In this document: positions 1-8,159 of the stretch, in pieces
Numbering within the stretch: the first letter of the stretch is position 1
How the letters are laid out: each line of letters begins with the position of its first letter
Source: Syntrophomonadaceae bacterium
GTDB lineage: Bacteria; Bacillota; Dethiobacteria; DTU022; UBA8154
Length of the DNA: 41,513 bases
Assembly: GCA_003563895.1 (NCBI GenBank)
Contig: PWTK01000028.1
Span: 1 to 41,513, forward strand
Direction of reading: 5' to 3'
Made by a program: the position numbers and the translations under genes
The notes under the pieces: generated by a model
The model's database searches: none
What the model was told of the DNA's origin: nothing
What the model saw: the letters and a program-made list of their open reading frames with translations, nothing else

Positions 1-77
1 CGCTCATGACTAAAACAGCTTTTCCCTGCCTTCCCAGGATTACCATTTGTTAGGAGTTTTATAAATTCCTATATGTT

Positions 78-103
78 AAAAAACACAAAGTTCAGCAGCT
101 TTG
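78..103 (-). terminator. Possible weak terminator at the end of carD
   Basis: On the minus strand a short stem CAAAG/CTTTG with an 8-base loop is followed two bases later by six T. The stem overlaps the carD stop codon. Five base pairs is weak, so this is only a candidate. Confidence 0.35.
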
Positions 104-580
104 CGGATCAAAGAGCTCTTCCAGAGAAGCAGAAACTTCACTTTCATCAACCCCTTGAACCAACACCAGCTCGCTAATAAGGATCTGCCTGGCATTGTCC
201 AGCATTTTTCTTTCCCCCGTGGAGAGGCCCTTTTCCCTTTCCCTGCGCAGCAGGCTTCGCACGACCTCTGCAACCTTAAAAATGCTTCCACTTTTTATTT
301 TGTCCAGGTTGGAGCGATAGCGCCGGTTCCAGTTTGTATTGGATACTTCTTCCGTTTCTTTTAACACTTTAAACACAGCTTGGACCGAGTTTTCCGAAAT
401 CACTTCCCGAAGACCTACTTTTTCCACCTTATCTAAAGGAATCATCACTTTCATCTCACCTACAGGAATATTCATCACATAATATTCTTTTTTGTCGCCG
501 AGTATTTCTTTTTCTTCAATGGCTTCAATGATCCCTGCTCCATGCATGGGGTAAACCACTTTATCTCCAATGTTGAACAT
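92..580 (-). CDS. carD: CarD/CdnL-family transcription regulator
   Basis: CarD-type proteins bind the RNA polymerase beta subunit through an N-terminal Tudor-like domain and stabilise open promoter complexes. The protein begins MFNIGDKVVYPMHGAG, the typical opening of the CarD_CdnL_TRCF domain, and continues with the helical C-terminal domain containing NWNRRYRSNLDKIKSG and a basic RSLLRREREKGLS segment. It is 162 residues from this start, a normal length for the family. The frame is open to 655, but the added N-terminus does not resemble the family and the AAAGGAG ribosome site lies about 12 bases before this ATG; the ATG four codons upstream touches the ribosome site and cannot use it. The gene stands alone behind two candidate promoters. 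The family call is secure; which promoters it acts on cannot be seen. Confidence 0.93.
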   Translation of the reverse strand: MFNIGDKVVYPMHGAGIIEAIEEKEILGDKKEYYVMNIPVGEMKVMIPLDKVEKVGLREVISENSVQAVFKVLKETEEVSNTNWNRRYRSNLDKIKSGSIFKVAEVVRSLLRREREKGLSTGERKMLDNARQILISELVLVQGVDESEVSASLEELFDPQSC

Positions 581-719
581 AAAAGCAAACATCTCCTTTA
601 CAGGCAGTGATGTCCCAAAAAGACGACAGGAGCCCAAAAAAATGAAGCGCCTCACCTCCCGGGCAGGTGGGCGAGCATAAAAAAAACAAGCTATAGAATG
701 CCTATCTACTGCTCAATTT

Positions 720-748
720 AATGTAACATATAAAGGCCGATATGTCAA
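720..748 (-). promoter_or_regulatory. Downstream sigma-A promoter of carD
   Basis: Minus-strand TTGACA (743-748) and TACATT (720-725) are separated by 17 bases, about 140 bases before the carD start. The -35 box is a perfect consensus and the -10 box has one or two mismatches. Confidence 0.55.
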
Positions 749-759
749 TAAATTTAAGA

Positions 760-788
760 ATTTTATCACATCTAAATTGGATTGTCAA
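760..788 (-). promoter_or_regulatory. Upstream sigma-A promoter of carD
   Basis: Minus-strand TTGACA (783-788) and TAAAAT (760-765) are separated by 17 bases. It lies 40 bases upstream of a second, similar promoter, so carD appears to have tandem promoters in a very A+T-rich block. Confidence 0.6.
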
Positions 789-799
789 TAATATAAAAT

Positions 800-1285
800 T
801 TTTAATTTTTTCCAGTGTTGACGCATGACTTTTAAAATAAAGGCATATCAAGACCTACAGGGATTGCATCGAAACAATTTTTCGCGCTGTGGTGCTAACA
901 AGGTTTTGAAATATAAGGGTTGTAAGCATTTTTCATGCGTCAGCTCTGAATTTTTTCGATGGGTTTCGACATTTTTCCAGCGCATGTCGGCAAAGCCTTT
1001 TATGTCAGAGGGGCCATGCCACCATAGCGGATAAAATATCTCCTTTTTTTGTGCAGAAAAAGAGGGAAGCCCCTGAAGGTGTGAATAGCAGGGCTTCCCC
1101 GAAATGATGACCGCTGCGACAACAGAATGTATTATTTGTTCTTAACAAGTTTTGAATGAATATTTAAAAATATCGGCAGATAAAAAGGGTTTTGGGGACT
1201 CTCTATCGAAGCATATTTTACCCATAAAAGGGAAAGGGGGCCCGTTTGCAGTTAAATCTTTATATAACGGAGGTGAAGACAGAAG
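800..1285. other. Non-coding stretch upstream of the helix-repeat membrane gene
   Basis: I see no gene I can support here. Positions 825-1034 can be read in more than one frame without a ribosome site. The only clear structure is a perfect 9-bp stem at 1064-1072 and 1091-1099 (GGGAAGCCC/GGGCTTCCC). Read on the minus strand it is followed by TCTTTTTCTG, like a rho-independent terminator, but no minus-strand gene lies upstream of it. A transcript entering from the plus-strand gene's antisense side, or a vanished gene, could explain it. Confidence 0.4.
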
Positions 1286-2776
1286 ATGACGGAACAAATT
1301 GGAGAATTGCTGGCCGTGAATGTGCTTCACGTGATCGCTGCGGTGCTTATTCTCGTTATCGGCTGGATTGTCGCCCTGATTATTTCTTCCGGCGTGCGGG
1401 CAGCACTGCGCCGCACCGGGTTGGGAGAAAAATTGCAAGAGTGGTCTGGGGAAGAGCAGAAAACCGGGACGGAAGATGTGGCGCGATGGGTATCTAAACT
1501 GGTGTTTTACATCGTGATGTTTTTTGTTCTGATCGGCTTTTTCCAATATCTTGGACTACAGTTGATAGCGGAGCCCCTTACCGTTTTCTTGAGCCGCCTT
1601 TTCGAGTACCTGCCGATGGTTTTTGGCGCACTGGTACTGGTAGTGATTGCCTGGGTCCTGGCTACCGTGCTGCGTATGGTTATTTTGCGGGTGCTTACTG
1701 CAGCCAAAATCGACGAGCGCTTTGGTGAACAAGCTGAAATTGAAGAAGAAAAGAAAATCCCCTTGAGCGAAATTATTAGCAAGGCGGTATTCTGGATCGT
1801 CATTTTGTTGTTTATTCCGGCAATCCTGACCGCATTACAGCTGCAAGGCTTGCTGGTACCGGTCCAAAGCATGACCGAGACGGTGTTAACCTTCCTGCCC
1901 AATATCCTGGCAGCAGGGGTGATCTTGCTAGTAGGTTGGTTTGTGGCCCGTGTTCTGCGGCGTATCACCACCAATCTGCTGGCTGCCGTTGGGGCAGACA
2001 GGTTGAGCGAACGGCTGGGCGTCTCAGAAGCCATGGGGCGCCAGCAGATTTCATACCTCGTGGGGCTGCTGGTTTATGCGCTGGTCCTCATCGTCACCAT
2101 CATTGCCGCTTTAAACGCCCTTGCCCTGGAGGCGATCACCCAGCCGGCAAGCAATATGCTGAACATGATCCTGGAAGCCCTTCCGGCCATCTTTGCCGCC
2201 ACCCTGGTCCTCGTTATCGCGTACCTGGTGGCAAAAGTGGTCAAGGGGCTGCTTTCCAGCCTGCTTGATGCAGTTGGTTTTAACGCCATCCTGGCCCGAT
2301 TGGGGATTGGGGGCGAGCAAACGGAGGGAAGATGGACTCCTTCTGAAGCCGCGGGATATATTGCACTCGTGGTAATCATGCTTTTTGCAGCCATCGAAGC
2401 CGCAGGGCTGCTGGGTTTCACCCTTCTGGCCGACCTCGTTGCGCAGCTGCTGGTCTTTATATCGCACATCATCCTGGGATTGGTTATCTTTGGTATCGGC
2501 CTTTACCTGTCCAATCTGGCTTACCGGGCTATAAAAGTAGCCGAGAGCCGCCAGGCCGATTTCTTGGCCAGGGTGGCCCGTTATGCCATCCTGATTTTGG
2601 CCGGTGCCATCGCCCTGCAGAGGATGGGGCTTGCCGATGAAATCATCCTCATCGCCTTCGGGCTGCTTTTGGGCACGATAGCGGTTACCGTGATTCTGGC
2701 CTTTGGAGTCGGTGGAAAAGACATCGCTGCCCGGGAACTGGATGAATGGATCAAATCCTTCAAAAAACAGGAATAA
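1286..2776 (+). CDS. Membrane protein with MscS-type TM-helix repeats
   Basis: This 496-residue protein is almost entirely hydrophobic, with about eleven membrane segments. At least three internal repeats share the pattern LPxIxAAxLVLVIxxxVAxVxxxLL, near residues 105-140, 200-235 and 290-325, and a fourth related copy lies at residues 8-40. This is the conserved TM-helix repeat of a subgroup annotated as small-conductance mechanosensitive channels. I do not see the soluble beta domain that follows the pore helix in true MscS, so gating activity is uncertain. The C-terminus is short and charged (ELDEWIKSFKKQE). The start has a good ribosome site (GGAGGTGA, about 9 bases upstream). The gene is monocistronic, is the only long plus-strand gene here, and ends before a strong hairpin. 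An osmotic-stress or membrane-tension role is inferred from the family only. Confidence 0.8.
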   Translation: MTEQIGELLAVNVLHVIAAVLILVIGWIVALIISSGVRAALRRTGLGEKLQEWSGEEQKTGTEDVARWVSKLVFYIVMFFVLIGFFQYLGLQLIAEPLTVFLSRLFEYLPMVFGALVLVVIAWVLATVLRMVILRVLTAAKIDERFGEQAEIEEEKKIPLSEIISKAVFWIVILLFIPAILTALQLQGLLVPVQSMTETVLTFLPNILAAGVILLVGWFVARVLRRITTNLLAAVGADRLSERLGVSEAMGRQQISYLVGLLVYALVLIVTIIAALNALALEAITQPASNMLNMILEALPAIFAATLVLVIAYLVAKVVKGLLSSLLDAVGFNAILARLGIGGEQTEGRWTPSEAAGYIALVVIMLFAAIEAAGLLGFTLLADLVAQLLVFISHIILGLVIFGIGLYLSNLAYRAIKVAESRQADFLARVARYAILILAGAIALQRMGLADEIILIAFGLLLGTIAVTVILAFGVGGKDIAARELDEWIKSFKKQE

Positions 2777-3247
2777 CCTGCCGGCAGTAATAACCATTTG
2801 CAAACTGAGCTCACACCGCTTATATGGAGAAAAAGGGATCCGGTCATCGGGTTCCACTCCCCCAACCGAGCTTACACCACATATATAAAAAAGCAAACAG
2901 GATTTAAAAGAAGAGGAAGGGAAAAGGCCCCCCTTCCTCTTCTTTATTATCGGCATGATCAGGATGCTGTGCCGAAAACAGAAAACCCTGGAGAGTTCCG
3001 TCATAAAAGCACCGCCCTGGGTTGCTCCACAAACGTCTAATAACCCCCCAAAAAATTGCCCGGGCCTTGTGGGGCATAATACTTCGAAACAAAGAGTGAA
3101 CAGTTTGTTTTGACCAAAGAAGAGCTGAAAAAGAAATAGACGGCCCTGGCAGCGGAATTTCGGGCAAACGGGCAAGCTCCTGCGGGATGGCGCGCCGCCC
3201 GTGTCATCGAGCCCGGTTTTTCAGATGCCGCAGCACAGCTCCCCAGG
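2777..3247. other. Intergenic region between two convergent genes
   Basis: It holds the terminator at 2908-2946 and two similar GAGCT(C/T)ACACC motifs about 65 bases apart (near 2808 and 2868). Positions 3109-3247 read on the plus strand as a protein-like sequence (LTKEELKKK, a stop, then ALAAEFRANG), which may be a decayed gene end; I cannot identify it and no start or ribosome site supports it. Confidence 0.35.
2908..2946 (+). terminator. Strong hairpin terminator after the membrane-protein gene
   Basis: A perfect 14-bp stem AAGAAGAGGAAGGG / CCCTTCCTCTTCTT (2908-2921 and 2931-2944) encloses a 9-base loop and is followed by TATTAT. It lies 130 bases after the stop codon. The RACo-like gene runs convergently towards it, so it could act on both strands. 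Confidence 0.7.
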
Positions 3248-5137
3248 CTATTTGGGGAAAGCCAGCGCTTTAATGAACCGATCCTGGAACGTTTCGTCCA
3301 GGGCGGTTTCAACAAATTTGACATCCAGGGCCACCCGCCGGGCCTCTTCTCTTTTGTGCCGATCAAATAGGGCCAGACAGGCCCCGTCACCGGCAGCGTT
3401 CCCCACAGAAACGATTTTTTCGACGGGGCACGGCGGAAACATGCCTATCGCCAGGGCGCTTTCTTTATCGATGTAGTTGCCAAAGGCACCGGCCAGGACA
3501 ATTTTATCGGGCGTTCTTACGCCCCTTTTTTCCATCAGCACTTCTGCGCCCACATAAAGCGCCGCTTTGGCCAGCTGCACAGACCTTATATCCATTTGGG
3601 TAATCACCACGTCCCGACCGTGACCGCTTTCTTCTTTCCAGGCCAAAACATACTCTACCCCACCGGCCTGAGAAGTGCGCACCCTGGTTGAGTCCAGCCC
3701 TTTGTTAAAGCGCCCGCTGGGATCGATGATCCCCGACCGGTAAAGCTGTGCCACCACGTCAATGATGCCTGAACCGCAAATCCCCCGGATATTGCTGCGG
3801 GATAACTCCGGGTACCACTCTTCCTGGCCGATCACTTGAAAAGACGGCTCCAGGGTTTTCGGGGAAATGCGAACTTTTTCTATCGCACCGGGAGCAGCCC
3901 GCATTCCAAATGCAATTTGGGCACCCTCCAGGGCGGGACCTGTGGCGCAGGAGGTGCAGCTCAGCTCCATTTTGTTTCCCAGGTCTATTTCACCGTTCGT
4001 CCCGATATCGATGTACATCCCGAGCTCATCTTGAAGATACGGCTCTTCGGCTACCAGAAAAGCCACGTTGTCCGCTCCAACGTAACCGGCGATCACAGGC
4101 AGCACATGGACATAGGCGGAGCTGTTTATTTGAAGTCCCAAGTCGCGGGCTTTTATATCCAGCGGCGCCTTGGAGCCGGGGATAAAAGGCGATCCCCCCA
4201 GGAAGCGGGGGTCAATCCCCAAAAAAAGGTGGTGCATCACGGTGTTGCACACAACCACTGCGTCGACAATGTCTTCAGGGGCTATCCGGGCCTCTGCAGC
4301 CAGCTGTTCAACCAGTTCGTTAACAGATTTTACGATCTGCTGCTGCAGCAAGTCCCTGCCCCCCGGCTGGCGCTGGCAGTAACTGATGCGTGAAATGATA
4401 TCTTCACCGTAAGCCACTTGGGGGTTTACGTTTGAAGCGGTCGCTTTAATTGCGCCGTGTTCCAGGTCACAGAGGTAAGCCGCCACAGTGGTTGTCCCGA
4501 TATCCACCGCCATGCCAAAGCGGGCGGGGTGAGCACTACCTGAAGCCCGGATCGCTTCCGCTTCCTGCCAGAGAGTGACGCTGACTTCCCAATCGCTGTC
4601 GCGCAGGATATGGGGAAGATCGCGCAGGACTTCATAATCTATGGCGATATGATCCCGGGTCAGTCTTTCCTGCAGCGAAATTTTCAGGCGTTCTGCGTCG
4701 CCCTGCTTATCCCCGAGCCCAGGAGGCGGAAGATTTACAGAAACATTTTCCACCGCAGGATTAAGCTGGAAATCCCTTTGGATGCCCGTTTCCAGGATAA
4801 CCTGACGCCCCCTTTCTCCTTCGGGGGGAACAAAAACCAGCAGGTCTCCCACGGCCCTGGAGCGGCAGGCAAGGCGAAAGCCCTCCTCGATTTCCGCCTC
4901 GGAAAGGTGCGTTTTTTCCTCATCAGTGATTGGAGAGAGGCTGTCCGGTCCGGAGTTAATACCGTATTTCGAAAAATAACCTTCTAAAATCTTTAGGCGG
5001 CACTTCCCGCAGATGCCCTCTCCGCCGCAGGGAGATTCCAGATCTACCCCCATCTCTTGAGCCGCTTCCAGCAAAGTTTGATTCTCTTCCACGTTTCCCC
5101 TGATACCGGAAGGCTGAAAAGCAATCTTATAAGACAT
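3248..5137 (-). CDS. RACo-like corrinoid-protein reductive activator (ferredoxin + ASKHA ATPase, DUF4445)
   Basis: Proteins of this family use ATP to reduce inactive Co(II) corrinoid of methyl-transfer proteins back to Co(I). In Carboxydothermus RACo serves the AcsC/AcsD corrinoid iron-sulfur protein. The 629-residue length matches. Residues 1-100 form a plant-type [2Fe-2S] domain with C37, C43, C46 and C91 (CX5CX2C...C). A linker and middle domain follow to about residue 205. The ASKHA part begins with the phosphate motif FGMAVDIGTTTVAAY (207-221) and has a second one, MYIDIGTNGEIDLG (374-387). The C-terminus DETFQDRFIKALAFP is family-typical. The ATG has only a weak ribosome site, but a stop codon 12 bases upstream in frame rules out an extension. 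In other genomes this gene often sits inside the acs operon; here it is 12 kb away and that position is empty, making it the best candidate partner of AcsC/AcsD. It could instead serve another corrinoid methyltransferase. Confidence 0.88.
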   Translation of the reverse strand: MSYKIAFQPSGIRGNVEENQTLLEAAQEMGVDLESPCGGEGICGKCRLKILEGYFSKYGINSGPDSLSPITDEEKTHLSEAEIEEGFRLACRSRAVGDLLVFVPPEGERGRQVILETGIQRDFQLNPAVENVSVNLPPPGLGDKQGDAERLKISLQERLTRDHIAIDYEVLRDLPHILRDSDWEVSVTLWQEAEAIRASGSAHPARFGMAVDIGTTTVAAYLCDLEHGAIKATASNVNPQVAYGEDIISRISYCQRQPGGRDLLQQQIVKSVNELVEQLAAEARIAPEDIVDAVVVCNTVMHHLFLGIDPRFLGGSPFIPGSKAPLDIKARDLGLQINSSAYVHVLPVIAGYVGADNVAFLVAEEPYLQDELGMYIDIGTNGEIDLGNKMELSCTSCATGPALEGAQIAFGMRAAPGAIEKVRISPKTLEPSFQVIGQEEWYPELSRSNIRGICGSGIIDVVAQLYRSGIIDPSGRFNKGLDSTRVRTSQAGGVEYVLAWKEESGHGRDVVITQMDIRSVQLAKAALYVGAEVLMEKRGVRTPDKIVLAGAFGNYIDKESALAIGMFPPCPVEKIVSVGNAAGDGACLALFDRHKREEARRVALDVKFVETALDETFQDRFIKALAFPK

Positions 5138-5249
5138 GACACGTCTTCAGCTGCAGCCGCCTGCTCCAGGTTTTTCCAAACCCTCTGCCGGCGTCCAAGG
5201 CTGAATTAAAAACACCTCCAAAATCAGTTTATAGAGAGTTTTTCTGAAG

Positions 5250-5279
5250 TTGACAAGGGTTCAAAGCACCAAGTATAAT
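5250..5279 (+). promoter_or_regulatory. Consensus sigma-A promoter for the small Cys-rich gene
   Basis: TTGACA (5250-5255) and TATAAT (5274-5279) are both perfect matches, separated by 18 bases. Transcription would start near 5286, about 45 bases before the ATG at 5330. It is one of the strongest-looking promoters in the window. Confidence 0.8.
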
Positions 5280-5329
5280 ATAAGTAAATCCACGCTACAC
5301 TAGAAGGGTAGAGGTGAAACAAAAACGAT

Positions 5330-5734
5330 ATGAAAACCAGGAACGATGAAGTGATCGGATTGTTCCAGGATAAAGTGACTGAACTGTTATTGAGGCATCG
5401 CAGCATACTGGACAGTTTGTCGAAACATGCCGAATCGTCGGCAAGGGTTAACAGGTCCATCACGAAAACGGTGACCTCGTGCGGCTGCATCTCCATAAAC
5501 GCCTGCAGGCAGCAGCTGCCGCCGGAAGTCTCCCTGGAAAGCTGCCGGGACTACCTGAGTTCCCATATCGAAGGTGAGCTTTGTGAACACTGCAAAGAAG
5601 TGATCGAAGAAGAAATTGGAAACCACCTCTTTTATCTCGTCGCCATCTGCTCCCTGCTCGGTTTCAGGCTGGAAGATATTTTAAACGGGGAGCACGAGCG
5701 GCTGAATGCGCTGGGCTTTTTTCGCCTCTCCTGA
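5330..5734 (+). CDS. Conserved small Cys-rich Firmicutes protein of unknown function
   Basis: The protein has 134 residues and is mostly helical and soluble, with no signal peptide. I recognise the pattern RHRSILDxLSK...SARVNRSITKTVTSCGC...GELCEHCKEVIEEEIGNHLFYLVAIC as that of a family widespread in anaerobic Firmicutes, which from memory is often labelled DUF1573; I cannot confirm that label. Cysteines C51 and C53 (CGC), C85 and C88 (CEHC) plus C59 and C72 could bind a metal or form a redox pair. No biochemical role is known to me. It has its own consensus promoter, faces away from the RACo-like gene and converges on radA, six bases from its stop, so it is a single-gene unit. The ribosome site GAGGTGA lies about 12 bases before the ATG. 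Confidence 0.75.
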   Translation: MKTRNDEVIGLFQDKVTELLLRHRSILDSLSKHAESSARVNRSITKTVTSCGCISINACRQQLPPEVSLESCRDYLSSHIEGELCEHCKEVIEEEIGNHLFYLVAICSLLGFRLEDILNGEHERLNALGFFRLS

Positions 5735-5740
5735 CCGCTT

Positions 5741-7126
5741 TCAATTGAAGGCTTCTTTAAGGGCCTGGTGAAGGGTAGAAACCCCGACTAATTCCAGGTC
5801 TTTTTCTAATTGATCCCGGGAACTGAAGTAACTGCCTTCAAGGTTTCCCCGGGGCATGATGCAGCGGACAAACCCCATCTTCGACCCCTCTTTCAATCGT
5901 TCTTCCACCCGACCGACAGGGCGGACTTCTCCCGTCAGGCCAATCTCTCCGAGCACCAGGGTCTGGGGAAGAAGGGGCTTTTCCCGGCTGCTGGAAGCCA
6001 GGCTCAGGGCCACTCCAAGGTCCGCTGCCGGCTCTGCGATGCGCACCCCCCCAACGGCATTGACAAAAATATCCGCACTGTAAAGCTGAAGCCCTACCCT
6101 TTTTTCCAGCACGGCAATTACCAGCACCACCCTGTTGTAATCCAGGCCGGTCGATGTGCGGCGGGGGCTGCCGCCTACGTATAAGGGAGTCACCAAGCCC
6201 TGCAGTTCAACCAGCAAAGGCCTCGTGCCCTCCATCACGGGTACCACCACAGAACCGGGAACGTTCTCCTGGGGGCGCTGATTGAGAAAAAGCGCCGAGG
6301 GGTTATTTACCTCCAGGAGCCCCTTCTCGTCCATGGTAAAAATACCCATTTCGTTGGTGGAACCGAAGCGGTTCTTCACACCGCGCAAGATACGAAAGCT
6401 TTGGTATCGCTCCCCTTCAAAATACAGCACGCAATCCACCATGTGCTCCAGCAAACGGGGCCCCGCCAGTGTCCCTTCTTTTGTCACATGACCCACAATA
6501 AAAAAAGTAACCCCTTCCGTTTTCGCCAGCTGCACGAGGGAAGCGGTAACTTCACGGATCTGGATCAGGCTGCCGGGAACATTGCCCAACTCACTTTTCA
6601 TCGCGGTCTGAATGGAATCTATTACAACCACTGCCGGGCGTTCACGGCTGATGTGTTGGGCGATGCGGTTGTATTCCGTCTCGGCCAGAACGAGCAGGGG
6701 CACCTGAGACAAGCCAAGCCTGTCCGCGCGCATTTTAACCTGCTGGAGCGACTCCTCGCCGGTTACATACAGGGCTTTTTCCCCCCTGGCGGCATACCTC
6801 AACGCCGCCTGCAGCATAAGGGTAGACTTCCCAATTCCGGGGTCTCCACCTACCAGGATCGTCGTCCCCGGCACCGCGCCCCCACCAAGCGTCCTGTCCA
6901 GCTCCGCCATCCCCGTTTGGAGCCTTCCGCCTTCCCCCATCTCAATATCTGGCAGGCCGACGGGTTCGACCGGTTTCCTCAAGCGCGCCAGGTTCGGGGG
7001 GGCCGGTTCTCGGACGCTTTCTTCCTCCATGGAATTCCAACTCTGGCAGGCGGGACAGCGCCCCATCCATTTATGAAGTTCGTGCCCGCATTCGCGACAG
7101 ACAAATATTTTTCGCTGCTTTGCCAC
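5741..7126 (-). CDS. radA: DNA repair protein RadA/Sms
   Basis: RadA is a hexameric, RecA-like DNA helicase that drives branch migration during recombination and repair. The 461-residue protein shows the full domain order: N-terminal zinc finger with C10, C13, C24 and C27; RecA-like ATPase with Walker A GGDPGIGKST at 93-102; the RadA-specific KNRFG motif near residue 250; and a C-terminal Lon-protease-like domain (YVGGSPRRTSTGLDYNR and later). The start is GTG (shown as Met), placed by AAGGAGAG about 10 bases upstream. It follows nfo by 20 bases on the same strand, so the two repair genes probably share a transcript. In many Firmicutes radA sits beside clpC, disA and carD; here it is separate from clpC by 20 kb. 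Confidence 0.97.
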   Translation of the reverse strand: MAKQRKIFVCRECGHELHKWMGRCPACQSWNSMEEESVREPAPPNLARLRKPVEPVGLPDIEMGEGGRLQTGMAELDRTLGGGAVPGTTILVGGDPGIGKSTLMLQAALRYAARGEKALYVTGEESLQQVKMRADRLGLSQVPLLVLAETEYNRIAQHISRERPAVVVIDSIQTAMKSELGNVPGSLIQIREVTASLVQLAKTEGVTFFIVGHVTKEGTLAGPRLLEHMVDCVLYFEGERYQSFRILRGVKNRFGSTNEMGIFTMDEKGLLEVNNPSALFLNQRPQENVPGSVVVPVMEGTRPLLVELQGLVTPLYVGGSPRRTSTGLDYNRVVLVIAVLEKRVGLQLYSADIFVNAVGGVRIAEPAADLGVALSLASSSREKPLLPQTLVLGEIGLTGEVRPVGRVEERLKEGSKMGFVRCIMPRGNLEGSYFSSRDQLEKDLELVGVSTLHQALKEAFN

Positions 7127-7146
7127 CTGAATCTCTCCTTCTCTGT

Positions 7147-8001
7147 CTAACCCGCCCGGCGGCCTTCTGCGAAAGATTGGAGCCGCTCCAGGTTAACGGC
7201 ATCCCAGCCAGTACCCATTTCAGGAGTTTCCAGAATAGCCGAGACCGTTCCCGGCCACCCGCAGTCAAAAAAAAGGCGGAATCCTTCTTCTCCGATCAGA
7301 CCCTCCCCCAGGTGAGAGTGGCGGTCCCTGTGAGAACCCCTTGGAGAGCTGGTATCATTGATATGGAGCACCTTAACCCGTGCTCTTCCCACGTATTCTT
7401 CCAGTTCCCGGATCATCCTGTTGACCCCTTCCGGAGAAGCAAGATCGTACCCTGCCGCCCAGGCGTGGGCCGTGTCCAGGCACATCCCCAGTGGAACGTC
7501 TTTTCCGAAAGCTTTTAAAATGTTTCCTAGCGAGATAAAAGTCCCGCCCAGGGAAGTACCCCCTCCGGCAGTGTTTTCCAGGAGGAGCTCCACCTCCCTC
7601 GGCCAGTCCCTCATTTCTTCTTCCAGTGTGGATATGAAAAGCTCCATCCCCTGCTTAAAACCGCGCCCACCGTGGCTGCCGACATGCATCACCACGTAAG
7701 AAGCTCCCAGATGATACGCCCTTTCGCCCGTTTCCCTGAGCAGCCGCCGAGAATTGTGATAAAACTCCTCCCTGGATGCTGCCAGGTTTATCAGGTACGC
7801 CGTATGAACCACCAGGGGGTAAATGCCAAACTCGGCCAGGATTTCCCGCCGCTCATACAACTCATCCAAATCCAAACTGGAAAGTCTCCAGGAAGTTGGA
7901 TTGCCCACAAAAATCTGCAGAGACCGGCAACCGATCTCTGCAGCACGCTTTACATTCCTGCGAAACCCGCCTTTTTGAGGCATATGGATCCCGAACCACA
8001 T
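7147..8001 (-). CDS. nfo: Deoxyribonuclease IV (AP endonuclease)
   Basis: Endonuclease IV cuts DNA 5' to abasic sites in base-excision repair, using three zinc ions in a TIM barrel. The sequence carries the family landmarks: FGIHMPQKGG at the N-terminus, FVGNPTSWR, VVHTAYLINLA, MHVGSHGG, LLLENTAGGG, CLDTAHAWAAGYD, HINDTSSPRGSHRDRHSHLGEG and AILETP, which include the His, Asp and Glu metal ligands. The frame is open to a TTG at 8034, but the ATG chosen here gives the typical MxFGxH opening and has AAAGGTG about 12 bases upstream; the product is then 284 residues, normal for the family. It lies upstream of radA with a 20-base gap, forming a likely repair pair. Confidence 0.95.
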   Translation of the reverse strand: MWFGIHMPQKGGFRRNVKRAAEIGCRSLQIFVGNPTSWRLSSLDLDELYERREILAEFGIYPLVVHTAYLINLAASREEFYHNSRRLLRETGERAYHLGASYVVMHVGSHGGRGFKQGMELFISTLEEEMRDWPREVELLLENTAGGGTSLGGTFISLGNILKAFGKDVPLGMCLDTAHAWAAGYDLASPEGVNRMIRELEEYVGRARVKVLHINDTSSPRGSHRDRHSHLGEGLIGEEGFRLFFDCGWPGTVSAILETPEMGTGWDAVNLERLQSFAEGRRAG

Positions 8002-8035
8002 CCGCTGCACCGCACCTTTCTGCCCCGGGGGCAAA

Positions 8036-8066
8036 GCGCGGCCTTAAAGGCTGCATGAGGCCGCGC
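8036..8066 (-). other. G+C-rich hairpin upstream of nfo
   Basis: A perfect 9-bp stem GCGCGGCCT/AGGCCGCGC (8036-8044 and 8058-8066) with a 13-base loop lies between the hydrogenase-protease gene and nfo. On the minus strand it is followed by only TTTGCCCC, so it would be a weak terminator; it could also limit read-through or stabilise the downstream mRNA. Confidence 0.5.
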
Positions 8067-8159
8067 CTCTTCTACGCTTATATCATATCTTTTCAAATAA
8101 TCCGTGTCAAATTGCGGCAATTGCTTTTTCCTGCAGCCGCCTCCTCCGAAGCTTTCCCC

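Noticed and set aside
825-1034. Possible small gene or transposase remnant upstream of the membrane-protein gene
   Set aside because: Both strands are partly open here, no ribosome site is present and I could not match either reading to a family.
3109-3247. Plus-strand protein-like sequence near the end of the RACo-like gene
   Set aside because: It is interrupted by a stop, has no start, and continues antisense into the real gene; a decayed gene end is possible but unsupported.
5138-5215. Short frame with a strong GGAGGTG upstream of the RACo-like gene
   Set aside because: Its only start codons touch the ribosome site or are ATT, and it encodes about 20 residues without recognisable features.
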